Below, piece by piece: positions 27,342-36,355 of a stretch of DNA of 64,000 bases (within the stretch, counting starts at the first letter, position 1; each line of letters starts with the position of its first letter). This DNA is from Carpediemonas membranifera (taxonomy: Eukaryota > Fornicata): NCBI GenBank assembly GCA_019828565.1, contig JAHDYR010000001.1:186001-250000 (forward strand), read 5' to 3'. The position numbers were made by a program, and so were the translations under genes. The notes under the pieces are model-generated. The model saw only the letters and a list, made by a program, of their open reading frames with translations. It had not been told where the DNA came from and ran no database searches.

Positions 27342-28858
27342 TTACTCGAGGCCCTGGGCTAGCTCAGCACCGCAGCGCCCAATCATCATCCTGAACGCTT
27401 CTTCGCGGTCCGACGCCTCGTCCACCTTCGCCTCGAACACCTCAGCGAGGACACGCCGCTGGAGGGCAGGCAGCACCTTGAACACGGGCTTGCCCCACAC
27501 AAGCCCGCACAGCGAGACGAGCTCCTTCGTGTTGACGGGAACCCTGAGACCTGGGGCCGAGCAGAGGTGCTGAGAAATGATGAATTCAAGGAGTCCGGCA
27601 TATTCTTGAGTCGACAGAGTCACCCGGCTGAGTGCAAGCGCGGGGACAATCAAGCCGTGCTTGAAGTCGTTCGTCATCCCGCAGAGCACGGCGCCCACCC
27701 CGCCCCTGGTCAGCCGGGACATGTCGAGCCCGGCCAGGGCCGCCGCATGGGCGAGGATGTCTTCCACGAGGGAGATCTCCCGGTTGGACATCTTTATGTC
27801 CCGCAAAACTGCGGTGACTGCAGACGTCTCCTTCATTTTCTTCCCCATCCTCGCCAGGGTCGTCGTGCCATAAACAGGGTGCAGGATTGCTGACAGACTC
27901 ACCCCGAGTCGGAGCTCAGAAGCAGAGCCGGTCCATAGGCTGGATAGCTCAGTGGTTAGCATGGCCAGACCGTCAAAAGCCCGCTCGACGCAGGGCTCGT
28001 ACCCGCGCCAGGCATCGGGTAGAGGAATAACAGCGGTGTGTAGGCCAAGCGAGACGAGCGTGTTGATACCCAACTGACAGTTGGGGTGCTCAAGCATCAG
28101 TTGGGCCTCGTGGGTGATCCGCTCTTGGGATACGATATCCCGAAGCTTGGGCAATAGACTCGAATCTTTCATCGACTCAAAGATCGAGTCGTGAATCTGG
28201 AATTTGAATCTAGAAGCGAATCTAGCCACTCTCAGCATCCGGAGCGGGTCATCTCTGAATGTCTGGGTCGGCTCCAGCGGTGTCCGAATCAGCCCGGCCC
28301 GGAGATCGTCCAGGCCCCTGTGCAAGAAGTCCTCAACCATGCCCGTGTTAATGTTGTAGAACAGGGCGTTCATAGTGAGATCTCTGCGCTCAGCGTCCTG
28401 CAGTGGCGTTCCAAACTTCACTGTGGGGATTCGGCTGGCCTCGTTGTATTCCTCGGATCGTAGGTTGACGAAATCAACCCAGATGCCCAGTATATGGATA
28501 CGTGCACACTCTAAGTGCTTCGACTTCTCGGGGTCTGCGCGGATTACGGCTACGCGGTGCTGCTCGGCGTGTGCTGGGTGAGGAGAGATGGGGTGACGAA
28601 CTCTCAGCGTAATACTCCACTACCTTCTCTGCAAATTCACGCCCAGTGACGTTATCGGTAGTAATATCTATGTCCTCATTCTGCTTGCCTAGAACTTTGT
28701 CTCTTACCTGGATAAGCGTACATTGTGGCACAAACCCAGCCTCCAGCCACGCGAAGGGTAGTTTTGCACTCGTATTTGGCTAAAACTGCCTTAAGAATGT
28801 CGAACAGCTGAGTTTCAAGTTCTGTAAGCTCAATCACGACATTTATTGCAGCGCTCAT
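27342..28858 (-). CDS. TRNT1: CCA-adding tRNA nucleotidyltransferase (two 28-nt introns)
   Basis: Three exons (28736-28858, 28602-28707, 27342-28573) give 486 residues. The introns at 28708-28735 (GTTTGT...TCCAG) and 28574-28601 (GTTCGT...CCCAG) are both exactly 28 nt. Splicing restores the class II nucleotidyltransferase signature: RVAGGWVRDKVLGK, then DIDITTDNVTG with the metal-binding DxD. It also restores ADPEKSKHLECARIHILG, VDFVNLRSEEY and RRDLTMNALFYN, then FRDDPLRMLRVARFASRFKF, the head and neck of eukaryotic CCA enzymes. It adds CCA to tRNA 3' ends. The C-terminal body and tail are divergent but complete. The start is at ATG 28858 (MSAAINVVIELTE). Confidence 0.95.
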
Positions 28859-28929
28859 TGTGTTGCGCAGTATAAACACATTGTTCGAACCTCAATCTAG
28901 GCATATCAAGCCACTGACACACATACGCC

Positions 28930-29088
28930 ATGATCGAGGCATTCCAGGTGGATGCTATGCACCCCAGTCGCCGCGGGCCAGGCTTCTATCACCGAGAACG
29001 ATCAATCGCAAAGAGAAGGAATGCCACGCGACGAGCAGCAGTACATGGGAAATGCGGTTTAGTAACGGCCAAACAACCAGCTATATGA
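28930..29088 (+). CDS. Possible small basic protein, 52 residues
   Basis: An ATG at 28930 opens 52 codons, beginning MIEAFQVDAMHPSRRGPG and rich in Arg and His (RERSIAKRRNATRRAAV). It sits alone in a 313-base gap between two minus-strand genes. Codon use is only moderately gene-like and no family is known, so it may be chance. The rest of the gap (28859-28929 and 29089-29171) shows nothing recognisable. Confidence 0.25.
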   Translation: MIEAFQVDAMHPSRRGPGFYHRERSIAKRRNATRRAAVHGKCGLVTAKQPAI

Positions 29089-29171
29089 GCCAAGTTCGGT
29101 CAGGGATGCTCGCAAGGCAGCAAGACAATGGAAACAAAGAATTAACCCAACTGGGGCAGAAACAGGATCAA

Positions 29172-30524
29172 TCACACCTCTATTCTCGTCCTCATAAACA
29201 TATCAGGGTCCATGCTACGACTCTGCCTCTGACCTTGACTCGACTCCAAGTCCCGGAGTCGAAGCTGAGTTCGATCGCGACTGTGAGGAGTCTGCGGAGT
29301 TGACTTGGGAAAGTTCATCGATACGGACTGTACAAAGTTCTCAAGGCCAGTGAGATGGCTGCCAATCGTGTCAACAATCTGCTGACGTGTGACTTTCCGA
29401 ACTGCTGGCTGGGTGGAAGTGGAAAGCCGACTCGTGCCAGCCTGTTGGCAAGGCAAGGAAGCTGTCGAATCATGATGGCGCCGGGAAATCTTTCGTGGAC
29501 GGGGAAGGCTAGACGAGGACTTTCGGAGGAGCACGCGAGGTGTGGTGGCATTTGAGACAACGGTCGAGGAGAAGTATGGGGTAAGGTCGAGGCCGGCATC
29601 GAGTCCAGCTTGCTGAAACTGGTCGAAGCTAGAGCGGATTAGACGCTGGTTATCGACAATCTTGGACGGGGAGTCGGAAATCGACCAGATTGAGGCAATA
29701 TTCGTTTCGTATCCGAGATATGGCTGAAGTACAAAGGATAGAAATGAATCTCGGAACGGCACATGATCTGCCCCGCCCAGCAGCGCCTTGAGACACCCAG
29801 CCACAGCTACTGCGCCCTTGGTGGTAGGTCCAGCCAGCTGCACGAGCACCATGGGGCCTACTGGTCTGTGCACGATGATGACAGTGTGTCTGCCCAGGTC
29901 TGGCCTAGCTGTGGACGCGAGGACGATTCTAAGAGCCTCGTTTTTGACGATTTCCATTGGTATTATCGTTGGGTCTTCTAGCTGGGCTCCGTCTGCAGTG
30001 GCTGTGTACTCGACCGACTCGAATGGGGATGGGATCGTCTTGCCCATCAGTGCGCGACGCTCAGGTGTTATGATACCGCTGAGGAGGTCGTAAACCTCTC
30101 TGTCCCTGTCACTGATGCTTAATGCCGTCACCCCGCACTCTGTAGGCTCTAAAGAGTCGAGGAGTGACATCAACAGGCCATCCTGACGCAAGAGGAGGCT
30201 GTTGGACGGTACTGGGTCGACGTATCCTTGGAGGAGACCGACATTCGTGCCTCCACGAGAGGAACTGGTCAAGAGATCGCCGACAATGCTCTCGACTGCC
30301 TCAATGGCATGAGTGTACTGCTCATCAGCGCTATCTGTCTTAAACTCAAAGGCATAGTTGAAATAGGCCTCGGAGTTGCTTCGTTTGCTCTCGATGGAGG
30401 CGCGAACGAGCTTCCCGACATCCGTGAGCTCTACAGTCGAGCGACTTCGCCTAGAGTGAGATGAATGTTGCCCTTGTCCTCCATTCTCGTCATTTCTATC
30501 ACAAAGGCACAAATACAGCTTCAT
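29172..30524 (-). CDS. Degenerate kinesin-like protein lacking a recognisable P-loop
   Basis: 450 residues from the ATG at 30524 (MKLYLCLCDRND). The overall order follows a kinesin motor: a first strand, then YFNYAFEFKT where motors have YxFDxVF, then AVESIVGDLL. Late in the domain VAGCLKALLGG, HVPFRDSFLSFVLQPYLGY and TNIASIWSISDSPSKIVDN match the relay and L12/alpha5 (VPYRDSKLT) region. Where a motor has GxTGSGKT, this protein reads NVGLLQGYVDPVPSNSLLL, so the ATP site appears lost. Switch I and II are also not recognisable. The C-terminal 100 residues are Ser/Arg-rich. A non-motile microtubule-binding or scaffold role is inference. Confidence 0.55.
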   Translation of the reverse strand: MKLYLCLCDRNDENGGQGQHSSHSRRSRSTVELTDVGKLVRASIESKRSNSEAYFNYAFEFKTDSADEQYTHAIEAVESIVGDLLTSSSRGGTNVGLLQGYVDPVPSNSLLLRQDGLLMSLLDSLEPTECGVTALSISDRDREVYDLLSGIITPERRALMGKTIPSPFESVEYTATADGAQLEDPTIIPMEIVKNEALRIVLASTARPDLGRHTVIIVHRPVGPMVLVQLAGPTTKGAVAVAGCLKALLGGADHVPFRDSFLSFVLQPYLGYETNIASIWSISDSPSKIVDNQRLIRSSFDQFQQAGLDAGLDLTPYFSSTVVSNATTPRVLLRKSSSSLPRPRKISRRHHDSTASLPCQQAGTSRLSTSTQPAVRKVTRQQIVDTIGSHLTGLENFVQSVSMNFPKSTPQTPHSRDRTQLRLRDLESSQGQRQSRSMDPDMFMRTRIEV

Positions 30525-30898
30525 TTTCGCCGTTAACCTCGTGCGATCTCGTGAAATTTCGTAAACTGCCCGGCCTGGAAATCCGAGTTGCAAGGCCCTC
30601 CCGGAAGATGCCGCGATGAGACACGTCTACTCGTGTATGGGCGATGATATTTACCACTTGGAATTGAGTGCATCTTTAGGCTTGGCAATCTTGCTGAACG
30701 ACGAGGGAAAGCGACATCAACAGACAAAACCATGGCCACTGGCCGCCTTTTGTAACACACGAGCGTGGCTGGCTCTCTTTCTGTCCAATCGCTGTGAGCC
30801 TCCAAATGACATCCACGCCTGACCACCCGACGCTGAACTTCTACCCCAATCAAAGTGCATTTACAGCGACCATAAATCATCTATATATATAAAGTACA
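30525..30898. other. Intergenic, no supported gene
   Basis: 374 bases between the kinesin-like start and the end of the coiled-coil gene. A plus-strand frame at 30616-30822 and a minus-strand frame ending at 30533 overlap each other; neither has convincing codon use. An AT-rich run (TATATATATAAAG) at about 30,880 lies next to the 3' end of the following gene. Confidence 0.4.
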
Positions 30899-33736
30899 TC
30901 ACCTCAGCGCCATCTCATTCCGCAGGTTCATGAGGATCCGATCTTTCCGACCCAGGACGTCGTGGAGCCGAGCAATCTCTTCCTCCAGCCTGGCAGTGAC
31001 GTTGCTGTGTTGCTGGGACGTCTGGAGGCCTCGTAAGTCCCTGTCGCGGGACATATCAACCATATGGCTCATGGCTTGTTCTGCCCGCGCCTCGGCCTCG
31101 CGAACCTTATCGTGTGCGGTGACTGCCTTACCCTCCGCTGCTCGAGCGGCCTTCTCAGCACGCTTGATCCGGGTAGCACAGTGCGCATGTTCCTCCTCCA
31201 GCGCGACCAGCTTGGCAGTGGTTTCACCGAGCTTTGCACGCATGACTTCGATCGAGTCCGCCATGACTGTAATTTCAGACCCGAGCCTAGAGTTGAGCGT
31301 GCGGACCGAGTCGATACCGTCGCTCTGCTGCACTGCCTCCTTGGCGGACTGGGCGGCTGCAAGTTCTTTCTCACGAAGGCGCCGCTCTGTTGCTGCAAGC
31401 GCTGCCTTGGCTCGAGATAGCTCCTTCGCCATGGCTTCGGTGTCATCGTGGGCTGTGTCGCGCCTGGCCTCAGTGAGCTCTGCCTGTAGCTCCGTGACCT
31501 TCGCCTCGAGCTCTGCGACCCGCTGAGTGTCGGCCTGAGTCGCCTCGAGTCTCTTCCTGCTCGACTCTGCCCGACCGGTGACGATTTTGACGTTGTTCTC
31601 GAGGTTGCTGATGATGGTCCGCTGGTCCTCGACCTTCCGCTCCGCCCGCTTAAGCTTGAGTGAAAGATCGGTGAGATCGATCTGCAAACTCTCGTTTGCT
31701 CCCTTCAACTTGGACAGCCGACCCACAAGCTTAGAGTTTTCGGCCCGCAGCTTCTCATACCCTTCTTTCACCCTCGCGACAGCCCGCTCGTCCTCCTTGG
31801 CCTCCACCTCGGTGGTCCCTGCCACCTTGTGCATGCTGTCCTCAAGATACTTCACCCGCTCAACCTCACGCTTCAGCGCCTTGGCTGCGGTGACGTGCTT
31901 GGCTCGTGCCTTGGCGAGAGATATCCGGGTAGCCTCGAGCTTTCCTTTGAGATCATCACACTCAGCTTCAACACGGTCCTTGGCGACGTTAGCCTGCACT
32001 GTACCCTCTCTGGCATCCTTCAGCGCTGCCTTGAGCTTCTTGATCATCTCATCACGCTCTCGAATGGGCTTGCTCTCCTTGTATTCAGTCAACTCACACT
32101 CAACCTCCTTGAGCGAGTTATTCAACTCCCGAATGACTCTAGCCTGAGTCGCGTTCTCGTCCTTGAGACTCTGGATGGAGCGCTTCATCTCAACAATGGC
32201 ACCTTCTCTCCCTTCTAGGACGTCGTCGAGCTCGCCGCGGGTCTCGCTCATGACTGACTGGAGTTCTTGGAGTCTGGTGTCAGCATCCTTCTTGGTCTTG
32301 AGGGATTGTGACCGCTCACGCGATAGAAGACCGTACAAGTTGTCAATGAGAGCGGTCTTTTCGTCCATCTCGATCCTGAGAAGATTCACCTCCGTCTGCG
32401 CAGTCTCAGCAGCCTTGGTAGAGTTGAACAGCCCATCAGACGCTTCTCGGTAGCGTCTGGTGAGCACCTCGAGCTTGCTCTTGACTGCGTCATATTCTGG
32501 TCTCAGCTGGTCAAGATCCGACTGGGCGATCCTAAGTTCCTCACGGTACTGACGCTTCTCAGCCTCGCCAACTGCGAGTTCGTGCTGCAAGTTACGAATT
32601 TGTGAACGGTGTTTCTCTTGCTGAGCCTCCATCTCAATCAATCCGTCCTGCAAGTTGAGTAGCTCAGGTCGTGTGGACTCAAAAATCTCGATTCGTTTCT
32701 CAGAGAGGCGGACCTTTTGTCTGAGTGAATCAACGGTCGACGTAAGGTCCAGGTTGACCTCTTCTAGACGCTGGCGTTCAGCAACGGCGGTTTCAAACTC
32801 AGTCTTGCGAACAACGATGCTGTCCTCAGGCACAAAGGTCGCCCTGCTCAGCTGCTCAGAAGCTCTCTTGAGCTGCTCAGCAAGGAGATCCCGCTGCTTC
32901 TGCAACTCGACGTTTCTATGCCTGTCGAGGCTAGCAGCAAGAGAAATCTCCGACCCGTCCGAAGCGTACTCGTCAACGGTGTGCTGTGCCCCGGGCGGCG
33001 AGGGGGAGATCTCAGGGTACATCTCAGCCGCATCATACTCAACAGGTGGAAGATCTTCGACAATTTCTCCTGGCTCGTCGGCAATGGGCTCCAACTCGTC
33101 GACTTCTTCGGGGGCCACGTCCTCGTCCTCCTCGTCATCTCCTTCGGCTATAGCAGACATGGGATGGGGCGTAGACGCAGTGTCCACCGCCCCCTCGGAC
33201 TTGGGAGTGGTTGCTTCCTCCTCGACGTCTTGCCGGGGACTGTTCTCGACATAACGAGGGGAAGCCAAGCCCTGGGGTGTGGCACTCTCGTCCTCTGAGC
33301 TCTCTGCGTTCACTACAGTGTATCTGCTGTCTCGGGGCTGGCGTTCTCCCGGCTCGGGCGAGTAGTGCGAAAAAAAACGGCCGGGTACGGGGCTCATCGC
33401 GCTCTGCGTCATGTTCTGCGGTGTAAGAACTGGTCCGGTGATGTGGGTGACGCTGCTGGGCAGGGGTAGCTGGGGAGTGCGAGCTGAAGAGCCCAGGGCA
33501 TCGAGCTGGTCGTCTTGCTCGGAGATGCGCTTCTGCGCTGAAGTAACGATCTGTCCTAGCTCTGCTATATCTGCATCGCGGTGCTGAAGCTGGAGCTCTA
33601 GTTCTCTGACGCGGTTTTGGCTCTCCTTGAGGCCATACTTCCCTTGCTCCAACGCGGCGACACGGGAGCGAAGCATCGCGTTCTCATCGACCAAATCTAC
33701 GCTTTGTCCAGTGCCTTGTGTTAGAGTAAGGTTCAT
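30899..33736 (-). CDS. Long coiled-coil protein
   Basis: 945 residues from the ATG at 33736. A short N-terminal coiled coil (residues 15-80) is followed by a disordered acidic Pro/Ser region to about residue 270 (EGDDEEDEDVAPEEVDELEP). An almost unbroken heptad-repeat coiled coil then runs to the end, rich in Glu, Lys, Arg and Leu. There is no motor, kinase or membrane domain. Candidates are a centrosomal, basal-body, Golgi or cytoskeletal scaffold, but coiled coils alone do not identify a family. Single exon. Confidence 0.8.
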   Translation of the reverse strand: MNLTLTQGTGQSVDLVDENAMLRSRVAALEQGKYGLKESQNRVRELELQLQHRDADIAELGQIVTSAQKRISEQDDQLDALGSSARTPQLPLPSSVTHITGPVLTPQNMTQSAMSPVPGRFFSHYSPEPGERQPRDSRYTVVNAESSEDESATPQGLASPRYVENSPRQDVEEEATTPKSEGAVDTASTPHPMSAIAEGDDEEDEDVAPEEVDELEPIADEPGEIVEDLPPVEYDAAEMYPEISPSPPGAQHTVDEYASDGSEISLAASLDRHRNVELQKQRDLLAEQLKRASEQLSRATFVPEDSIVVRKTEFETAVAERQRLEEVNLDLTSTVDSLRQKVRLSEKRIEIFESTRPELLNLQDGLIEMEAQQEKHRSQIRNLQHELAVGEAEKRQYREELRIAQSDLDQLRPEYDAVKSKLEVLTRRYREASDGLFNSTKAAETAQTEVNLLRIEMDEKTALIDNLYGLLSRERSQSLKTKKDADTRLQELQSVMSETRGELDDVLEGREGAIVEMKRSIQSLKDENATQARVIRELNNSLKEVECELTEYKESKPIRERDEMIKKLKAALKDAREGTVQANVAKDRVEAECDDLKGKLEATRISLAKARAKHVTAAKALKREVERVKYLEDSMHKVAGTTEVEAKEDERAVARVKEGYEKLRAENSKLVGRLSKLKGANESLQIDLTDLSLKLKRAERKVEDQRTIISNLENNVKIVTGRAESSRKRLEATQADTQRVAELEAKVTELQAELTEARRDTAHDDTEAMAKELSRAKAALAATERRLREKELAAAQSAKEAVQQSDGIDSVRTLNSRLGSEITVMADSIEVMRAKLGETTAKLVALEEEHAHCATRIKRAEKAARAAEGKAVTAHDKVREAEARAEQAMSHMVDMSRDRDLRGLQTSQQHSNVTARLEEEIARLHDVLGRKDRILMNLRNEMALR

Positions 33737-33757
33737 TGGCAGCTGGAAACGCGAGAA

Positions 33758-34012
33758 ATGCTTCGAAAGGTGCTCTCAGGCAAGAAATTCTCGGAAATCG
33801 AACAAGATCTCAATAAGATTCGGACATGTCTCAGATTTGCCCGACTGTGTCGGCCTGGCATGGAGGGTGGGACTCAAGACCGACCTCAAGACCGATATTA
33901 TCGCCGCGACTCGACTGACCGTTTGAAGGGAGTTCTCTCTTCTCTCTTACAACCCACGAACGCAGCCGACTTTGTACACATTCCTCCCTTGCCAGCCCAG
34001 AGAAGTTTATAA
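33758..34012 (+). CDS. Possible small protein, 84 residues
   Basis: An ATG at 33758 opens 84 codons (MLRKVLSGKKFSEIEQDLNK) ending with TAA at 34012. The first half is helical and basic, with an Arg/Asp-rich middle (DRPQDRYYRRDSTDRLKG) and a helix LKGVLSSLLQ. It is divergent from the coiled-coil gene, with only 21 bases between the start codons, which leaves little room for two promoters. No family is known and translation is uncertain. Confidence 0.35.
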   Translation: MLRKVLSGKKFSEIEQDLNKIRTCLRFARLCRPGMEGGTQDRPQDRYYRRDSTDRLKGVLSSLLQPTNAADFVHIPPLPAQRSL

Positions 34013-34028
34013 GTTTATAAGTTTATAA
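34005..34028. repeat. Short tandem repeat, 3 x 8 bp (GTTTATAA)
   Basis: Three perfect head-to-tail copies of GTTTATAA lie between two convergent frames. They may serve as an A/T-rich 3'-end signal, but nothing else supports that. Confidence 0.8.
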
Positions 34029-34048
34029 AGATTAAACCCTAGCAATCT

Positions 34049-35179
34049 TCATCTGATGCTAGCCTCGCCCGCGAAGTCCAATAAATGGTCGATAACCGCG
34101 TCAGCCTCATCGCACCGCTCGCTCTTCCGCCTTGGCCGGAGACTTTTCGAGACTTTGATGACCATTCTGATGACTGCGACTGATGGTGGCAGTCCCATGA
34201 CCCCGACCAGGGCCATGTGGTGGGTAAAAGGAGGAGTTGGACTCATCTCAGCCGCCCCAAAGCTCATAAAGATCTCCTGGTAAACGCGATCATAAGTTTC
34301 GACGGCCTGCCGCATGGTCATCCACTTCCCGACATCTCCGGCAGACTCGAGCGAGCTCTGGATCGACTGGGCCCAGTCGACGCCGGCCATGTGGCTGACC
34401 GGCAGAGTGTGAAGGGCGAGCATGATTTGAGCCGCCTTGGCAATGAGATGGTCTGTGACCGGGGCTTGCGGAGGCGAGGGCGAGTCGAAAATGACCAGGG
34501 AAGCCAGGGTCGCCAGTCGGCGCAGGCTCTTGGTGTAGACGACGGTGAAGTCCTTGGAGTGGAGAACAGAGCCTGTGGCAGAGTTGGGGAACTCCAGAGG
34601 GGCGAAAACGACGGTCCGCAGAGCATGGTCGGTGGGCACGATGGGGCGGTCCAGCACGTCGAGAGAGGCCGGCCTTACGCTGCCTGTGCGGGCTTCTTCG
34701 ATGATACGGTCGGTAATTGGTACGTTTGTGATGTGAACAGCGGGGTCAAAGGTGAGGAGCTTCTCTACAAGACTGTCGGGAGGGTCGCCGACGAGGACAA
34801 GATGGCGGGGGAAGAGGTTGAGCATTGGTTCGACGCCACGAAGTCGCAGATCGTCCATAGTAGCGCGGTTAAGGGCTATGAAGTCTGCAGCAGTGACCGG
34901 GGGTGTTGCGGGGGCGTGAACGCACTCGGGCGTGTCTTCAGATGATGAATAGAGCGAGATGCTGACGGAAAGCTTTAGCTCCGGTGGTCCAACCGGGATT
35001 TCAGCCCCGGATGCGACGTGGAAGGGCAGTGCATTCGCACTATTGCAGATTGGGAGGGGAATATTCAGCGTTGTGGGTACGGGGCCAAACGATGGGTGCT
35101 TTGCATACGGCGAAACTGTCCAAATCACACAGACGAAGAGGATCCAGAGGAAAATGAACGAGGCTTCAGCAAGCCTCAT
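34049..35179 (-). CDS. Hypothetical membrane-anchored protein with lumenal/extracellular domain
   Basis: 376 residues from the ATG at 35179. Residues 6-24 form one strong membrane segment (ASFIFLWILFVCVIWTV), then a large, moderately hydrophobic domain. Near the C-terminus, ALVGVMGLPPSVAVIRMVI could be a second, weaker membrane segment followed by a basic tail (SKSLRPRRKSERCD). The layout (N-terminal anchor, ER/Golgi lumenal body, C-terminal anchor) recalls GPI-transamidase subunits such as PIG-S, but I cannot point to diagnostic motifs. Function unknown. Confidence 0.6.
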   Translation of the reverse strand: MRLAEASFIFLWILFVCVIWTVSPYAKHPSFGPVPTTLNIPLPICNSANALPFHVASGAEIPVGPPELKLSVSISLYSSSEDTPECVHAPATPPVTAADFIALNRATMDDLRLRGVEPMLNLFPRHLVLVGDPPDSLVEKLLTFDPAVHITNVPITDRIIEEARTGSVRPASLDVLDRPIVPTDHALRTVVFAPLEFPNSATGSVLHSKDFTVVYTKSLRRLATLASLVIFDSPSPPQAPVTDHLIAKAAQIMLALHTLPVSHMAGVDWAQSIQSSLESAGDVGKWMTMRQAVETYDRVYQEIFMSFGAAEMSPTPPFTHHMALVGVMGLPPSVAVIRMVIKVSKSLRPRRKSERCDEADAVIDHLLDFAGEASIR

Positions 35180-35373
35180 CTGGAACTGGACAACACGTCT
35201 GGGTTGAGAGTCATGATGAGTCGAGAGACGATTGGCGGCTGGAGGTAGCCATGCCGAACGTGTCTCGCACCGCCCAGTTGGTTCACCAAAAACAGAGCGT
35301 CAGCCTCAGAGCAAACAGCAAAATAGTAAACCAAGAAAGTACCGCTTTAGCACTTCAATGGGAAGTTGAGTGA

Positions 35374-35484
35374 TTACTGGCCACCGAAGGGACGGAAGCC
35401 GCTCGTGTACCCAGCCAAGTATGTAGACATGACAACCAAGCCGGTCAAGAGGACGAAGACGGAGATCAAGGGATTTAAACCGGT
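35374..35484 (-). other. In-frame hydrophobic extension immediately after the uS10 stop
   Basis: After the uS10 stop codon (TAA) the same frame stays open for 36 codons and encodes a clear membrane-like helix (NPLISVFVLLTGLVVMSTYL) with a polar tail, ending at TAA 35374. The codon choice is gene-like. The only internal ATG is halfway through the helix. It may be the last exon of an unresolved gene, a readthrough product, or a chance frame. Confidence 0.3.
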
Positions 35485-35852
35485 TTAAAGCTGGACCTCA
35501 ACATCAACATCGGGCTCGATGGTGATCTTGGTGACCTGGCGCACCATATCGGAGGGGCAGTGGAAGTCAACGACGCGCTTCGAGATGTGCATCTCATAGT
35601 GCTCCCAGGTCTTAGAACCCTGGCCGCAAGGAGTCTTACGGGTGGTGATGGACAGGTTCTTGGTGGGCATGCGGACGGGGCCACGGACCTTGATATCCTT
35701 GCGCTTAGCGCCGGCAACAAGATCAGTGCAGACCTTCTCGAGGTGCTTCACGTTGCGGGAGGTGAGAGTAACGCGGATGCGCTTCATCTCAGCGCCTTCA
35801 ATAGTACCCTTCTTCTGGTCCTGTATAAGATGAAACACGCTGTACATGCCAT
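35485..35852 (-). CDS. RPS20: Ribosomal protein uS10 (RPS20), likely with a GC-AG intron after the start codon
   Basis: [39 protein letters not shown] and [20 protein letters not shown] are unmistakable uS10 blocks, and the protein ends DVDVEVQL. Two starts are possible. An unspliced ATG at 35847 gives 120 residues with an unusual leader (MYSVFHLIQ). Alternatively, exon 1 is only the ATG at 35850-35852, followed by a 29-nt intron (35821-35849) starting GCATGT and ending TATACAG, giving [15 protein letters not shown] and 112 residues. The second fits the intron size class and the acceptor style of other genes, and GC is the commonest non-GT donor. Confidence 0.9.
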
Positions 35853-36355
35853 TCTGATCGCTCGAGCAGCTAGAGGCAGTTTAGGGTTAGGAGAAAAACA
35901 AAGTGAACCGCCAGATGGCGAAAAAGGCAAAAACATTATCGAGAGTGAGCCTAGCGGTGAGGCCATCCTTGCGGATAGTATGTGTGCATGAGAAAACGAT
36001 GTCTTACTCGCTTCTTTTCCAATTCCACCCAGTCTCTCAAAATCGACTCCAAAAGAATTGACGGTAAAAATGGCCCAACCTCATAGACAATTTTTGGAGC
36101 TGATCTCGTAAAAAGATGTCAGTTTGCTATCACAGATGTGGTATCGGCTGTCGAAATTGGGAGAAATAGGACTGAACGGTCACCATCCATAGTCGTGTCA
36201 GAAAATCACACACAAATGATAATTCAAGTCGTGCCAGAAACCGCAACCTGTTCTTGGCCTATTCTTGGTCTGGCGTTGCATTCCAGCGCGACAGGTTCAT
36301 GATTGCAGTTCTCGGTTGAGTAATTCAAGCAGGCCGGAAGTGGCGGAGACACAAG
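35853..36355. other. Intergenic between divergent uS10 and MCM-like genes
   Basis: 503 bases, AT-richer than the flanking genes, with runs of A and T (around 35,890, 35,930 and 36,110). This is the shared upstream region of a ribosomal protein gene (minus) and the MCM-like gene (plus). No open frame of note and no recognisable RNA gene. Confidence 0.45.

Noticed and set aside
30930-33254. Several Ser/Leu/Arg-rich plus-strand frames opposite the coiled-coil gene
   Set aside because: Antisense of heptad-repeat codons; no start or domain support.
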